Shown: positions 48,431 through 61,390 of the stretch, in pieces | Numbering within the stretch: position 1 is the first letter of the stretch | Layout of the letters: each line of letters opens with the position of its first letter | NCBI RefSeq assembly: GCF_020097155.1 | Contig: NZ_CP083691.1 | Location: forward strand, 2,356,001-2,420,000 | Source of the DNA: Micrococcus porci | Lineage (GTDB): Bacteria; Actinomycetota; Actinomycetes; Actinomycetales; Micrococcaceae | Direction: 5' to 3' | Length of the DNA: 64,000 nucleotides | Position numbers and translations under genes: made by a program | Notes under the pieces: generated by a model | The model's input: the letters and a program-made list of their open reading frames with translations, nothing else | Databases searched by the model: none | Told to the model about the DNA's origin: nothing

Positions 48431-50040
48431 TTGGTGCCTCCTGCGGGGGTCTGGGCGGCGCGGGCGGCGCCGGGGTGCTGCTCGGGGACACGGGCCCACA
48501 GGGGCCCGCCCTCGCGTTCGGTGACCAGCTTCTCGACGGCGGCACCCACCTCGTACAGGCGCGCGTCCTCGCGGGCCGGGGCCATGAACTGCAGGCCGTA
48601 GGGCAGGCCGTCCACGAGGCCACCGGGCACGGAGATGCCGGGCACGCCCGCGAGGTTCGCGGGGATGGTGAACAGATCGTTCAGGTACATCGTCAGCGGG
48701 TCCTTGGTCTGCTCACCCAGGCGGAACGCCGGGATCGGCGCCGTGGGGGTCAGCAGCACGTCGACCTGCTCGAACGCGGCCGCGAAGTCCTGCTGCACCA
48801 GGGTGCGGACCTTCTGGGCCGAGCCGTAGTAGGCGTCGTAGTAGCCGGCGGACAGGGCGTAGGTGCCCAGGATGATGCGGCGCTTGACCTCGCCGCCGAA
48901 CCCGGCGGCGCGGCTGGCGGCCATGACCTGCTCGATCGTGCCGCCGCCGTCCGGGACCACGCGGTGGCCGTAGCGGACGCCGTCGAAGCGGGCCAGGTTG
49001 GAGGACACCTCGGAGGGCATGATCAGGTAGTACGCACCCAGAGCCGCGGCGAAGTGCGGGCAGGAGACCTCCACGATCTCCGCACCGGCGTCGCGCAGCG
49101 CCTGCACGTCCGCGTCGAAGGCGGCCTTGACGCCGGGGTGGAAGCCCTCGGCGTCCAGGTCGGTGACGACGCCGACCTTCAGCCCGGCCAGGTCGCGGCC
49201 CGCCGCGGCGGCCACGAGGTCGGCCTGCTCCTCCGGCAGGGAGGTGGAGTCGTGGGCGTCGTGCCCGCCGATCACCTGCTGCAGGGCGGCGGCGTCGGCC
49301 ACGGTGCGGGCGGCCGGGCCCACCTGGTCCAGGGAGGAGGCCATGGCGATCACGCCGTAGCGGGACACCGCGCCGTAGGTGGGCTTCACGCCCACGGTGC
49401 CGGTGAACGCGGCGGGCTCGCGGATGGAGCCGCCGGTGTCCGAGCCGAGCGCGAACGGCGCCAGGAACCCGGCCACCGCCGCGGCCGAGCCGCCGCCGGA
49501 GCCGCCGGGCACGCGCTGGCCGTCCCACGGATTGCGGGTCACGCCGAACGCGGAGTACTCGGTGGAGCCGCCCATGGCGAACTCGTCCATGTTGGTCTTG
49601 CCGAGGATCGGCAGCTTCGCGGCGCGGATCCGCTCCACCACGGTGGCGTCGTACGGGCTCATCCAGCCGTCGAGCATCTTCGAGGCGGCCGTCGTCGGCT
49701 GCCCCACGGTGACGATGTTGTCCTTGAGCGCCACCGGCACGCCGGCCAGCGGGTGCAGGGCCTCGGCCTCGGCGCCGCCGGCGGCGCGGATCGCATCCAC
49801 CTCGGCGGCGACGGCGAGCGCCTCCTCCGTGTTGACGTGCAGGTAGGCGCGCACCCCGGCGTCCGAGGCGGCGTCGGAGCGGGGGTCCCCGTCCACGGCG
49901 GCGATGCGGTCCAGGTGGGCCTGGACCAGCTCAACGGAGGTGGTGGTGCCCGCGCGCAGGCGCTCGGCCATCTGCAGGGCGGTGAGGCGGACGAGCTCGT
50001 CCGCGGAGAGGCTGGCGTTCACGTCGAAGGTCTGCGTCAT
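48427..50040 (-). CDS. gatA: Aspartyl/glutamyl-tRNA(Asn/Gln) amidotransferase subunit A
   Basis: Amidase-signature subunit that releases ammonia from glutamine. Of 537 residues: [20 protein letters not shown] with the catalytic Lys, [40 protein letters not shown] (Ser cis-Ser region), [20 protein letters not shown] with the nucleophile Ser, and [22 protein letters not shown]-terminal tail follows residue 515. gatC lies seven bases upstream and gatB overlaps by four, so the three are an operon. Confidence 0.95.
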   Translation of the reverse strand: MTQTFDVNASLSADELVRLTALQMAERLRAGTTTSVELVQAHLDRIAAVDGDPRSDAASDAGVRAYLHVNTEEALAVAAEVDAIRAAGGAEAEALHPLAGVPVALKDNIVTVGQPTTAASKMLDGWMSPYDATVVERIRAAKLPILGKTNMDEFAMGGSTEYSAFGVTRNPWDGQRVPGGSGGGSAAAVAGFLAPFALGSDTGGSIREPAAFTGTVGVKPTYGAVSRYGVIAMASSLDQVGPAARTVADAAALQQVIGGHDAHDSTSLPEEQADLVAAAAGRDLAGLKVGVVTDLDAEGFHPGVKAAFDADVQALRDAGAEIVEVSCPHFAAALGAYYLIMPSEVSSNLARFDGVRYGHRVVPDGGGTIEQVMAASRAAGFGGEVKRRIILGTYALSAGYYDAYYGSAQKVRTLVQQDFAAAFEQVDVLLTPTAPIPAFRLGEQTKDPLTMYLNDLFTIPANLAGVPGISVPGGLVDGLPYGLQFMAPAREDARLYEVGAAVEKLVTEREGGPLWARVPEQHPGAARAAQTPAGGTK

Positions 50041-50047
50041 GGCCTGA

Positions 50048-50344
50048 TCACTCCCCGTCCAGGATGGCGGGCACCTTGAACTGCCCGTCCTCGGCGTCCG
50101 GCGCCTGGTCCAGCGCCTGTTCCTGCGTGAGCATGCCCGTGGGCACGTCCTCGCGGAACACGTTCTCCAGCGGGATGGGGTGGGACGTGGGGACCACGTC
50201 CTCCCCGGCCACTGCCTGGACCTGGGAGACGGACTCCAGGATGGATTCGAGCTCGCCGGACATGACGTCCAGCTCCTCGTCCGTCATGCGGATGTGGGCC
50301 AGGCGGGCCAGATGCTCCACCTGGTCCCGGGTGATCTCTGCCAT
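50048..50344 (-). CDS. gatC: Aspartyl/glutamyl-tRNA(Asn/Gln) amidotransferase subunit C
   Basis: The 98-residue subunit that braces GatA and Gat[41 protein letters not shown], then [20 protein letters not shown] and the C-terminal [11 protein letters not shown] match the family end to end. First gene of the operon. Confidence 0.95.
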   Translation of the reverse strand: MAEITRDQVEHLARLAHIRMTDEELDVMSGELESILESVSQVQAVAGEDVVPTSHPIPLENVFREDVPTGMLTQEQALDQAPDAEDGQFKVPAILDGE

Positions 50345-50436
50345 GGATCTCCTCGCGCGCTGGGTCGGGTGACCACCACGTCGGCGCGGTCGCCGTGGCG
50401 GTGGGTCGGACGTCGAGATGAGTCTAGTCTGGGGGC

Positions 50437-50922
50437 ATGGACCACCGGACCGCCGCCGCGGCGTCGCCCCTCCCCTCGGAGCCCGCCGTCGCCGCCCCGG
50501 TGGGCGGCTCGGACACGCCGCTCACCCGCTTCCTGCGCGCCGGTGAGGCCGGTGACGCCGCGGCCGCGCGGGGCGCCCTGCACCCGGACGTGCGGCTGGT
50601 CTCGCCCATGGCCGGCGGTGCGGTGATGCGCGGGCCGGACGACGTCGCGCTCCTGCTGGGCGAGGTCTACGCGGTGCTGCGGGGCCTCGAGTGGGTGGAG
50701 CACTACGCCGACGGCCGGGTGCACACCGTGCTGGGCCGGGCCCGAGCGCTCGGCGTGGCGCTGACCGACGCGATGCTGGTGACCGTGGCCGAGGACGGCC
50801 GCGTGCTGGAGATCCGCCCCCACCTCCGCCCGTGGGCCGGGCTCACCGCGTTCAGCGCCGCGCTCCTGCCGCGACTGCTCCGGCACCCCGGGCTGCTCGC
50901 CCGGTCGACGCGCCCGGACTGA
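50437..50922 (+). CDS. NTF2-like (SnoaL-type) domain protein, 161 residues
   Basis: The fold matches the cone-shaped NTF2 family: a first helix (TPLTRFLRAGEAGDAAAARG), ALHPDVRLVSPMAGGAVMRG, PDDVALLLGEVYAVLRGLEW, then strands VEHYADGRVHTVLGRARALG, ALTDAMLVTVAEDGRVLEIR, PHLRPWAGLTAF. Many such proteins are uncharacterised; ligand binding or steroid-isomerase-like catalysis are options. It is divergent from gatC. Confidence 0.75.
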   Translation: MDHRTAAAASPLPSEPAVAAPVGGSDTPLTRFLRAGEAGDAAAARGALHPDVRLVSPMAGGAVMRGPDDVALLLGEVYAVLRGLEWVEHYADGRVHTVLGRARALGVALTDAMLVTVAEDGRVLEIRPHLRPWAGLTAFSAALLPRLLRHPGLLARSTRPD

Positions 50923-50947
50923 CCCGGCGCGGCCGCGCGCGCCGGGT

Positions 50948-51475
50948 TCAGGTCAGCGGCAGTCGGTAGACGAGGAAGGGCCCGGCGTCCTCGGCCGGGT
51001 CCAGGCCCGGCTCGAGGTCACTCAGTCGCCAGTCGCGGTCGGGCACGCGGACGAAGCCGAGCCGCTCGTACATCCGGTGCGCGTCCGTCATGGACGTCAT
51101 GGTCGACAGGGCGATCGCCTCCACGCCGGGTGTCGCCCGCGCCCGGCGGACCACCTCGGCCAGCAGGGCGGTGGCCACGCCGCGACGGTGGACCGCGGGG
51201 TCGACGGCGAGCATGCGGAACTCGTACTCCCCCGGCACGGAGGTTTCCGCCATCGGCGAGCCGTGCGGGGTGAGCACGAGCGAGCCGGCCACCTGCCCGT
51301 CCAGCTCGGCGACCAGCACCTCGGCCACCGCGGCCCGCCCGGCGACGTCGGCCAGGGTCTCCAGGTAGTCGCTCTCCGCCTCGAAATGTCCGCCGGTCGT
51401 GTAGGAGGCCAGCGTCAGGGCCGCCACCGCCTCGTGGTCCTCCGGGCGCAGCGCACGCACCGTCACGTCGCTCAT
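50948..51475 (-). CDS. GNAT-family N-acetyltransferase, 175 residues
   Basis: A single GNAT domain: VTVRALRPEDHEAVAALTLA, LVAELDGQVAGSLVLTPHGS, EYEFRMLAVDPAVHRRGVAT with the R-x-x-G-x-A acetyl-CoA loop, and MTDAHRMYERLGFVRVPDRD. The substrate is unknown. The start overlaps the stop of the glycosyltransferase-like gene by four bases, so the two are coupled. Confidence 0.88.
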   Translation of the reverse strand: MSDVTVRALRPEDHEAVAALTLASYTTGGHFEAESDYLETLADVAGRAAVAEVLVAELDGQVAGSLVLTPHGSPMAETSVPGEYEFRMLAVDPAVHRRGVATALLAEVVRRARATPGVEAIALSTMTSMTDAHRMYERLGFVRVPDRDWRLSDLEPGLDPAEDAGPFLVYRLPLT

Positions 51476-52071
51476 CGAGCGCCTCCCCTCCGGTGGCGGA
51501 GGCGCCACGCGATGTCGTACTTGGCGGCATCGCGACTGACCAGGTAGAAGCCCGTGCCGACAAGACCCCGGCTCCAACGCCCGACGGCAAAGCGAGGAGC
51601 CCCGGCCAGGGGACGAAGGCGGCGTCTGAGCAGAGACTGCTGGAGCTTGTCTTCCAGAGTCGGTGCCCCGAGCCGCCCACGCATGTCCACCGGACCGTAG
51701 GGATCGGCCAGGACGACGAGACCACGGACCGCAGACGTCTCCAGCAGCCGGTTCAAGACTTCGCTGGTGAACCGGGAGAACCTCGCGTCGTCTTCAGCCA
51801 CCACGAGGACGTCGGTGACGGCACCGTCTTCCACAGCGAACTCGCGGAGCACACTCATGTGGCTGAGCGTGCATCCGACCTCGCCGTTCAGGGGCGGGCG
51901 GCCGAACCGGACCTCGAAGCCCTCGGCGTCGAAGTCCTCAGGCCCGTAGCCCTTCCGCGCGTCGACCGCCTCGAACGGCCGGAACCGACGGCCCAGCGGC
52001 TGCGCCAGGAACCCCTCGAGCCGGGTGCTGTCCGCCAAGGCGATCACCCTGTAGTCCACGATGTCCGGCAT
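51472..52071 (-). CDS. Glycosyltransferase family 25-like protein, 199 residues
   Basis: The pattern of GT25 (lipooligosaccharide galactosyltransferase type) is visible: DYRVIALADSTRLEGFLAQP (first strand, usual form V-I-x-L-x-x-x-x-x-R), FEAVDARKG, PLNGEVGCTLSHMSVLREFA (E-x-G-C-x-x-S-H), DVLVVAEDDARFSRF (the E-D-D metal motif), and GTGFYLVSRDAAK. It ends soon after the last strand and is somewhat shorter than most members. Its codon use is less GC-extreme than its neighbours, a mild sign of transfer. The acceptor glycan is unknown. Confidence 0.65.
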   Translation of the reverse strand: MPDIVDYRVIALADSTRLEGFLAQPLGRRFRPFEAVDARKGYGPEDFDAEGFEVRFGRPPLNGEVGCTLSHMSVLREFAVEDGAVTDVLVVAEDDARFSRFTSEVLNRLLETSAVRGLVVLADPYGPVDMRGRLGAPTLEDKLQQSLLRRRLRPLAGAPRFAVGRWSRGLVGTGFYLVSRDAAKYDIAWRLRHRRGGAR

Positions 52072-52106
52072 GACTGTCCTCTCGATCTCCGCCACCTCGG
52101 CCCCTC

Positions 52107-52594
52107 TCAGCGTCCGGACTCCGGGATGTGCCGCACCGCGCCGAGCATGTCCGTGAGCCTCCGGCGGGTGGCCTCGTCCTTCACCACGAAGTCCCTGCGG
52201 CGGGACCACACGGTGGGCACCGCCTCATGGGCGTGCCCGTCCCGCGTGGCGTGGAGGCGGTGCAGCACGGGCACCGCGTCCGGGTCCGTCCAGATGTTCA
52301 CCCAGTACACGGCAGCCCGCTGGGCCGGGTCCAGGTCCTTGATGAGTGCGAGGCAGTACCGGCAGGCGGGGCGCCAGAACACGACGACGCCGCCCGCGTC
52401 CACGTGGGCCTGCGCCCCCGCCATGGGGCAGGAGCGGACGCGCAGCGCGGGCAGGTACTGCCAGACCATCCAGAGCATGGCCACACCCGCCACGATCGCG
52501 ATCACGTCCCGGCGCACGGTGCCCCAGACCAGGAACACCACGCCCGCGGCGCCGAAGAGCACGGGCCAGAACCAGGGGTCGCCGACCAGCCGTC

Positions 52595-52598
<4 letters not shown>
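52107..52598 (-). CDS. Membrane-anchored glutaredoxin-like protein, 163 residues
   Basis: Two N-terminal transmembrane segments (PWFWPVLFGAAGVVFLVWGT, VIAIVAGVAMLWMVWQYLPA) are followed by a thioredoxin-fold domain with VVVFWRPACRYCLALIKDLD, where Cys-x-x-Cys is CRYC, and VPTVWSRRRDFVV, the cis-Pro loop. Mycoredoxin-like proteins, which reduce mycothiol disulfides, share the C-x-x-C glutaredoxin fold but are soluble. The membrane anchor is unusual. The GTG start overlaps the stop of the inositol phosphatase gene. Confidence 0.75.
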
Positions 52599-55941
<3,343 letters not shown>

Positions 55942-55979
55942 CTAGCGGCGGGCCCGGACGCCGCACGGGCGTCGCCGGC

Positions 55980-56768
55980 TCAGGGGATGCGGACCAGAAC
56001 GGCGGTGATGTTGTCCCGGCCGCCCCGCCAGAGCGCGGCCTCGACGAGGCGCTCGGCCGCCTCGTCCAGGGTGGCGGCGTCGTCCATGATCGCGAGGATC
56101 TCGTCGTCGAGCAGCTCGCCGGTGAGGCCGTCGCTGCACAGCAGGAAGCGGTCGCCGGGGGCCACGTCCAGCTCCATCACGTCCACGGTCAGGGCCTGCG
56201 TGGAGCCCAGGGCGCGGGTGATGACGTTCCGTCGCGGGTGCACACGCGCCTCCGCGGGGGTGAGCTCGCCGGCGTCGACCATCAGCTGCACGGCGGAGTG
56301 GTCCACCGTGACCTGCTGGAGCACGCCGGCCCCCACGGGGCGCAGGTAGATGCGGGAGTCGCCCACATTGGCCACGGCCCAGCGCCCGACCTCCGTGTCC
56401 AGACAGGCCAGCACGGTGAGGGTGGTGCCGGCGCGCCCGCCCCCGGCCGCGAGCACGGCCGCGTTCGCCTCGTGGACCAGCGCGCCGAGCTCCTGCGGGG
56501 TGTGGGCCACACCCGGGGCCAGCACGGACGGCGCCCGGCGGTGCAGCTCCGCCACGGCCGCCGCGGAGGCCACCTCGCCGGCCTCGTGGCCGCCCATGCC
56601 GTCCGCCACGGCGGCCAGCAGCAGGGGGTCCCCGACGACCGCCCACGAGTCCTCGTTCAGCTCGCGCACCGCGCCCACGTGGGTCACGGCCACCGCCTCC
56701 GGGCGGGGGACGGAGGCCCATGCGCCGGGTTCGGCGGGGGCGGCGTCGGCGGCGTGCGGCTCGCTCAT
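55980..56768 (-). CDS. PP2C-family protein serine/threonine phosphatase, 262 residues
   Basis: It has the metal-binding motifs RELNEDSWAVVGD, AAVADGMGGHEAGEVASAAA, TLTVLACLDTEVGRWAVANV, GDSRIYLRPVGAGVLQQVTV, DRFLLCSDGLTGELLDDEIL and GGRDNITAVLVRIP, the complete set of the PstP/PPM family. No transmembrane segment is found, unlike mycobacterial PstP, so it is soluble. No Ser/Thr kinase is visible in the window, so partner kinases must lie elsewhere. It follows the cyclase gene by 11 bases. Confidence 0.92.
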   Translation of the reverse strand: MSEPHAADAAPAEPGAWASVPRPEAVAVTHVGAVRELNEDSWAVVGDPLLLAAVADGMGGHEAGEVASAAAVAELHRRAPSVLAPGVAHTPQELGALVHEANAAVLAAGGGRAGTTLTVLACLDTEVGRWAVANVGDSRIYLRPVGAGVLQQVTVDHSAVQLMVDAGELTPAEARVHPRRNVITRALGSTQALTVDVMELDVAPGDRFLLCSDGLTGELLDDEILAIMDDAATLDEAAERLVEAALWRGGRDNITAVLVRIP

Positions 56769-56779
56769 GGGTCCTCGGT

Positions 56780-57934
56780 TCAGTCGGCGATCAGGGGCTG
56801 CGCCGCGCCGTTCATGAGCAGGGAGGGTCGGACCTCGCCGAAGCCCCGCACGATCCTGGGCGGCTGCGGGACGAGCACGAAGCGCTCGTCCCGGGAGAGG
56901 GCGGCGGCGGTCATGGCGTCCACCAGCACGGTACCCGGGTCGGCCAGCGACGTCAGCCGCGAGGCGAGGTTCACCGTGGGCCCGTAGATGTCGCCCAGGC
57001 GTGACAGGACGCGCCCCCAGGCCAGGGACACGCGGGCGGCGGGCAGCTGGTCGTCGTCGGCCATGGCCTCTGCCAGCGCGAGGGCGATGGTGGCGCCGGC
57101 CTCCGGCGTCTCGGCGTTGAAGAGGACCTCGTCGCCGATGGTCTTCACCAGCCACCCGCCGCCGGCGGCGATGATCTCCGCCGCCTTGGACTCGAAGCGC
57201 TGCACGGTGCGGGCCAGGGTCCGCTCGCCCATCGTCCGGGAGAGCGTGGTGTAGGAGACCATGTCCGCGAACCCGACGGCACGGGCCAGCGGCAGCGGGG
57301 CGTCGTCCTCGGAGCCGTCCCGGCCCCGCTCGGAGGCGGCCAGGCCGGCCTCCACACGCACGGTGAGGCGCTGCACGGCGTTGGTCAGCTGCCGCCGGTA
57401 GACGATCCGCATGACCTTCTCCAGCGGCTCGACCAGCCCCGGCAGCATCTCGACGGCGGCGCGTCGGGCCTCCGGGTCCGTCTTGCCCTCGGCGGCGATC
57501 TGGTCCTCCACGAGGGCCTCGATCTGCCAGACCACCATGCGGTCCGTCATCTGCCCCACCGACCGGGCCAGGGAGATCGCGGTGTCCTCATTGAGCATCC
57601 CGTCCCGCACCAGGGAGAGGACCTGCTCGAACGCGTCGATGTCCTCTGCGGAGAACACCTTCTCCTCGTCCTTCACGGTCGGGTAGCCCAGGGCCCGCCA
57701 GATCTTGCGGGCGGACACCGAGGAGATCCCCAGGCGCTGCGCGGCCTCGCGACGCGAGTACGAGCGGGGCCGGTCGAGCAGCCCGGCGTCGAGGGTGCGG
57801 ATCGCGCTCGTCCAGCCGTGGTGGAGGGCGTCGGACTCCCGGCGCCCGACCGCGGGGTCGGCGGCGCCGGCGGGGGCCTGCACCGGCAGGGGGGCGGTCT
57901 CGGGGACGGCGTCGTGGTGGGTGTCGCGGGTCAA
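56780..57934 (-). CDS. Class III adenylate/guanylate cyclase with an N-terminal HTH-like domain, 384 residues
   Basis: It makes a cyclic nucleotide from ATP or GTP. The catalytic domain has ARAVGFADMVSYTTLSRTMG (first metal Asp), GGGWLVKTIGDEVLFNAETP (Lys and second Asp), and GDIYGPTVNLASRLTSLADP (Asn and Arg of the transition state). The N-terminal part carries SYSRREAAQRLGISSVSARK, a MerR-like helix-turn-helix, and a helical regulatory section (LSLVRDGMLNEDTAISLARS). It starts with TTG 57934, strongly supported by GGAGGAG and by an overlap (TTGA) with the preceding stop. The allosteric input is unknown. Confidence 0.9.
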   Translation of the reverse strand: MTRDTHHDAVPETAPLPVQAPAGAADPAVGRRESDALHHGWTSAIRTLDAGLLDRPRSYSRREAAQRLGISSVSARKIWRALGYPTVKDEEKVFSAEDIDAFEQVLSLVRDGMLNEDTAISLARSVGQMTDRMVVWQIEALVEDQIAAEGKTDPEARRAAVEMLPGLVEPLEKVMRIVYRRQLTNAVQRLTVRVEAGLAASERGRDGSEDDAPLPLARAVGFADMVSYTTLSRTMGERTLARTVQRFESKAAEIIAAGGGWLVKTIGDEVLFNAETPEAGATIALALAEAMADDDQLPAARVSLAWGRVLSRLGDIYGPTVNLASRLTSLADPGTVLVDAMTAAALSRDERFVLVPQPPRIVRGFGEVRPSLLMNGAAQPLIAD

Positions 57935-58461
57935 AGTACTCCTCCCCAGGCGGGCATGGCAGGGCGGGCGCGGTCGCGTGCCGCCCGGGTGGTCTCGGCG
58001 AGCACCTGCTCGAACCGCTCGGCCTCGGGGACGTCCGCCAGGCGCCAGTACACCTGGCGCAGCGGGTCCTGGAACAGGATGTGCAGGTCGCCGGAGGAGG
58101 CGCCGCGGCGGCGGCGCTGGACGTCGGCGATGCTCACCAGGGGCATCGCGGCCTCGGGGCCGGCGCCGAGGCCGGGGCGCTGCACGAGCCGTTCGGACGT
58201 GAGCACGGTGGCGCGCGTGGCCCAGCGCAGCAGCGGGCGGACGACCCCCACGAGCACGGCCACCACGGCCGCGGCCCAGACGACGGCCTCCAGCCACGGC
58301 ACGGCGGCGCGCAGCGGGGAGGGGAGGCCAGGGCGGGCGAGCAGGCCCATCGCCAGGCCGAGGAGGAAGGCGGTGCCGGTCAGCCGGGCGGCCGTCCCGA
58401 CCAGGACCCGGGGGTGGCTGCGCGTGCGGACGACCACCTGCTCACCGGGCTCCAGCCGCAT
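57931..58461 (-). CDS. PH-domain membrane protein (bacterial PH type), 176 residues
   Basis: Two transmembrane segments (GTAFLLGLAMGLLARPG, VVWAAAVVAVLVGVVRPLLR) sit before a bacterial PH domain: ATRATVLTSERLVQRPGLGA, MPLVSIADVQRRRRGASSGD, LHILFQDPLRQVYWRLADVP and FEQVLAETTRAARDR. This is the common actinobacterial PH-like protein (bPH2 group) found next to birA. Function unknown. GAGGAGG stands before ATG 58461, and the end overlaps the cyclase start. Confidence 0.8.
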   Translation of the reverse strand: MRLEPGEQVVVRTRSHPRVLVGTAARLTGTAFLLGLAMGLLARPGLPSPLRAAVPWLEAVVWAAAVVAVLVGVVRPLLRWATRATVLTSERLVQRPGLGAGPEAAMPLVSIADVQRRRRGASSGDLHILFQDPLRQVYWRLADVPEAERFEQVLAETTRAARDRARPAMPAWGGVL

Positions 58462-58510
58462 CGGGTCCACCTCCTCGCTCGCTCGGGGCGCCACGGCGGT
58501 GGCCGGGCGC

Positions 58511-59356
58511 TCAGCCTCCGCGGCGCACGTCTCCCCGCAGGTGGACCACGTCGCCGGCACTGATCTCACGGGTGATTGTCTCACGCTCCCCCGTGACGAC
58601 CCTCACGGCCAGCACCCCGCCCGCCCCCAGCCCGGTGGCGACGCCCTCGAGGACCTCCCCGCCGGGCAGCTCCGCGCGGATCCGCCGCCCGGGGGTGCTC
58701 AGCACGGCCGCCACCTCCGCGAGCGCCGGGTGCGTCCCGTCCACGGGCTCGACGACGCCGTCCAGGTCGCGGGCCAGCCGGTCCGCGGCGGCGGCCACGT
58801 CCCGCAGGAGCGCCTGGGCGAGGTCGCGGGGGGCCGGGACCTCCGCGCCGGGCAGGTGGTCCGTGAGGGCGGCGGCGGTCGGCACCGGACGCCCGGAGGA
58901 GAGGTCGACGTTCACACCCATCCCGACGACGACGCCGGGCGTCTCCCCCGCGTCCGCGCCCGGGAAGACGGGTGCCGGGGCGAGGGTGGCGAGGACGCCG
59001 CAGAGTTTGCGCCCCTCGGCGTCCAGGACGTCGTTGGGCCACTTCAGGTGCGCGGGCACGCCCAGCCCGACCAGGCGACGGGCCACGGCCGCGGACGCCA
59101 CGAGGGAGAGCCAGCTCAGGTGCGCGGGGGCCAGCGGGCCGGACGGGCCGGTCGGGCGCAGGTGCACGGACAGCGCGAGGGCCGCGCCGGGCGGCGCCTG
59201 CCAGGCGCGACCGTGGCGGCCGCGGCCCGCGCGCTGGTCTGCGGTGCCCACGCCGTCCCCGTGGCCGGGGCGGGCGGCGCCGTCGGCGGCGGCGAGGCGG
59301 CGCAGGAGCTCGTCCTGGGTGGAGTCGGCGGCATCGAGCCAGAGGAGGGTGCCCAT
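58511..59356 (-). CDS. birA: Biotin-protein ligase
   Basis: It attaches biotin to the carboxyl carrier domain of acyl-CoA carboxylases. Of 281 residues: WLDAADSTQDELLRRLAAA, DQRAGRGRHGRAWQAPPGAA (biotin-AMP loop G-R-G-R-x-G-R), LALSVHLRP, HLKWPNDVLDAEGRKLCGVL, VVGMGVNVDL and a C-terminal SH3-like domain (GVATGLGAGGVLAVRVVTGE). It lacks the N-terminal HTH of E. coli BirA, so it is an enzyme and not a repressor. It is divergent from accD, whose complex it serves. Confidence 0.93.
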   Translation of the reverse strand: MGTLLWLDAADSTQDELLRRLAAADGAARPGHGDGVGTADQRAGRGRHGRAWQAPPGAALALSVHLRPTGPSGPLAPAHLSWLSLVASAAVARRLVGLGVPAHLKWPNDVLDAEGRKLCGVLATLAPAPVFPGADAGETPGVVVGMGVNVDLSSGRPVPTAAALTDHLPGAEVPAPRDLAQALLRDVAAAADRLARDLDGVVEPVDGTHPALAEVAAVLSTPGRRIRAELPGGEVLEGVATGLGAGGVLAVRVVTGERETITREISAGDVVHLRGDVRRGG

Positions 59357-59483
59357 GCCCCAGGTATAGCCCATGCGCCGGACGGGCCACGCCGCCCGGG
59401 TGCGGGCGGAGGGCCGCGCGTACACTGTCGCGCGTGGCTCCGGCCACACCGGACAAGCCCCTCGACAACGCCAGGAGTCCCGC

Positions 59484-61067
59484 GTGAGCGCACCCGAGTT
59501 GAGCACCACCGCCGGCAGGCTCGCCGACCTGCACCGCCGCCTCGAGGCCACGGCGGCCCCGGGCGGGGAGGCCGCCGTCGAGCGTCAGCACTCCCGCGGC
59601 AAGCACACGGCGCGCGAGCGGATCGACCTGCTGCTGGACGAGGGCTCGTTCGTGGAGCTCGACGCCCTGGCCACCCACCGCACCACCGCGTTCGGCATGG
59701 ACGCGAAGCACCCGGCGGGCGACGGCGTCGTCTCCGGCTTCGGCACCGTGGACGGGCGCCAGGTGGCCGTGTACTCGCAGGACTTCACCGTGTTCGGCGG
59801 CTCGCTCTCGGAGCGCAACGGCCAGAAGATCGTGAAGGTGCAGGAGTTCGCCGCGCGCAACGGCTGCCCCGTGATCGGCATCCTCGACGGCGGCGGCGCC
59901 CGCATCCAGGAGGGCGTGGCCTCCCTGGCCCAGTTCGCCGACATCTTCCGGAACAACGTCATGGCCTCCGGGATGATCCCCCAGATCTCCCTGATCATGG
60001 GCCCGTCCGCGGGCGGCGCGGCGTACTCGCCGGCGCTGACCGACGTCGTCGTGATGGTGGACCAGACCTCCCACATGTTCATCACCGGCCCGGACGTCAT
60101 CAAGACGGTCACGGGCGAGGACGTGGATATGGAGACCCTGGGCGGGGCGCGCTCGCACAACTCCACCACCGGCACGGCGCACTACATGGCGACCTCCGAG
60201 GAGGACGCGATCGCCTACGTCCAGGACCTGCTGGAGTACCTGCCCTCGAACAACCTGGCGGAGGCGCCGGTGTTCGAGGCGGAGTCCCTCGAGGAGACCG
60301 AGCAGGACCTGGCCCTGGACACGATCGTCCCGGACTCGGCCAACCAGCCCTACGACATGCTCGAGGTCATCGCCGCGCTCGTCGACGACGGCCACCTCCT
60401 CCAGCTGCAGGAGATGTACGCCCCCAACGTGATCACCGGCCTGGCGCGCCTGGACGGGATGAGCGTGGGCGTCGTCGCCAACCAGCCGCAGCAGCTGGCG
60501 GGCACCCTGGACATCGCGGCGTCCGAGAAGGCCTCCCGGTTCGTGCGCTTCTGCGACGCCTTCAACATCCCGATCATCACCCTCGTGGACGTGCCCGGCT
60601 TCCTGCCCGGCACGGACCAGGAGTTCAACGGCATCATCCGTCGCGGCGCCAAGCTGATCTACGCGTACGCGGAGGCCACCGTGCCGAAGCTGACGGTGAT
60701 CACCCGCAAGGCGTTCGGCGGCGCGTACATCGTGATGGGCTCCAAGAAGCTCGGCGCGGACCTGAACCTGGCCTGGCCCAGCGCCCAGATCGGCGTGATG
60801 GGCCCCCAGGGCGCCGTGAACATCCTCTACCGGCGCGAGCTGGCCGCGGCGGAGGCCGCGGGCGAGGACGTCGAGGCCCGCCGCGCGCAGATCGTGGCGG
60901 ACTACGAGGCGGAACTCCTCAACCCGTACCAGGCCGCGGACCTGGGCTACGTCGACGCCGTGGTGCCCCCGCGCCAGACCCGCGCCCACCTGGTGCGGGC
61001 CCTGCGCGCCACGTTCCACAAGCGCGAGGCCCGGCCCGCCAAGAAGCACGGGAACATGCCGCTGTGA
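59484..61067 (+). CDS. accD: Acyl-CoA carboxylase beta (carboxyltransferase) subunit
   Basis: It transfers carboxyl groups to acetyl- or propionyl-CoA, making malonyl- or methylmalonyl-CoA. Of 527 residues: [136 protein letters not shown]. This matches AccD5/PccB-type proteins. GTG start after CCAGGAG. The epsilon subunit follows in overlap (GTGA), and the alpha subunit starts at 63861. Confidence 0.95.
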   Translation: MSAPELSTTAGRLADLHRRLEATAAPGGEAAVERQHSRGKHTARERIDLLLDEGSFVELDALATHRTTAFGMDAKHPAGDGVVSGFGTVDGRQVAVYSQDFTVFGGSLSERNGQKIVKVQEFAARNGCPVIGILDGGGARIQEGVASLAQFADIFRNNVMASGMIPQISLIMGPSAGGAAYSPALTDVVVMVDQTSHMFITGPDVIKTVTGEDVDMETLGGARSHNSTTGTAHYMATSEEDAIAYVQDLLEYLPSNNLAEAPVFEAESLEETEQDLALDTIVPDSANQPYDMLEVIAALVDDGHLLQLQEMYAPNVITGLARLDGMSVGVVANQPQQLAGTLDIAASEKASRFVRFCDAFNIPIITLVDVPGFLPGTDQEFNGIIRRGAKLIYAYAEATVPKLTVITRKAFGGAYIVMGSKKLGADLNLAWPSAQIGVMGPQGAVNILYRRELAAAEAAGEDVEARRAQIVADYEAELLNPYQAADLGYVDAVVPPRQTRAHLVRALRATFHKREARPAKKHGNMPL

Positions 61068-61336
61068 GCGCCGCCCTCCCCGACGACGCCGCGGACCGCG
61101 AGGTCCAGGACCCGGAGCCCATGCGCCTGACCGGCTCCTCCCTGGAGCCGGAGGAGATGGCCGCGCTCACCGCCGTGCTGGCGCAGATGCGCGCCCAGGG
61201 CGGCGCCGCCGTGCCGCAGGCCGGCCGGTCCGGCCGCCTGCGCCGCCCGGACCGGAGCCTGGTGCGCCGCGGTGACCTGGGCCTGTGGGCCCGCCCCGGC
61301 GAGGACCAGTGGCGGCGCGCGGCGGGGCGCCGCTGA
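61064..61336 (+). CDS. accE: Acyl-CoA carboxylase epsilon subunit
   Basis: A small 90-residue protein. [33 protein letters not shown] and a basic C-terminus ([20 protein letters not shown]) follow the AccE5/PccE pattern (L-x-x-E-E-x-A-A-L-x-A-V-L and a terminal W-x-x-S/A-x-R). It stimulates the beta subunit in actinobacterial carboxylases. GTG 61064 overlaps the accD stop by four bases. Confidence 0.85.
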   Translation: MSAALPDDAADREVQDPEPMRLTGSSLEPEEMAALTAVLAQMRAQGGAAVPQAGRSGRLRRPDRSLVRRGDLGLWARPGEDQWRRAAGRR

Positions 61337-61390
61337 GCGTCCGCTGAGCCGCGGCTGACCGGTGGGGGCACCGGCCCGTACCATCGAGGC

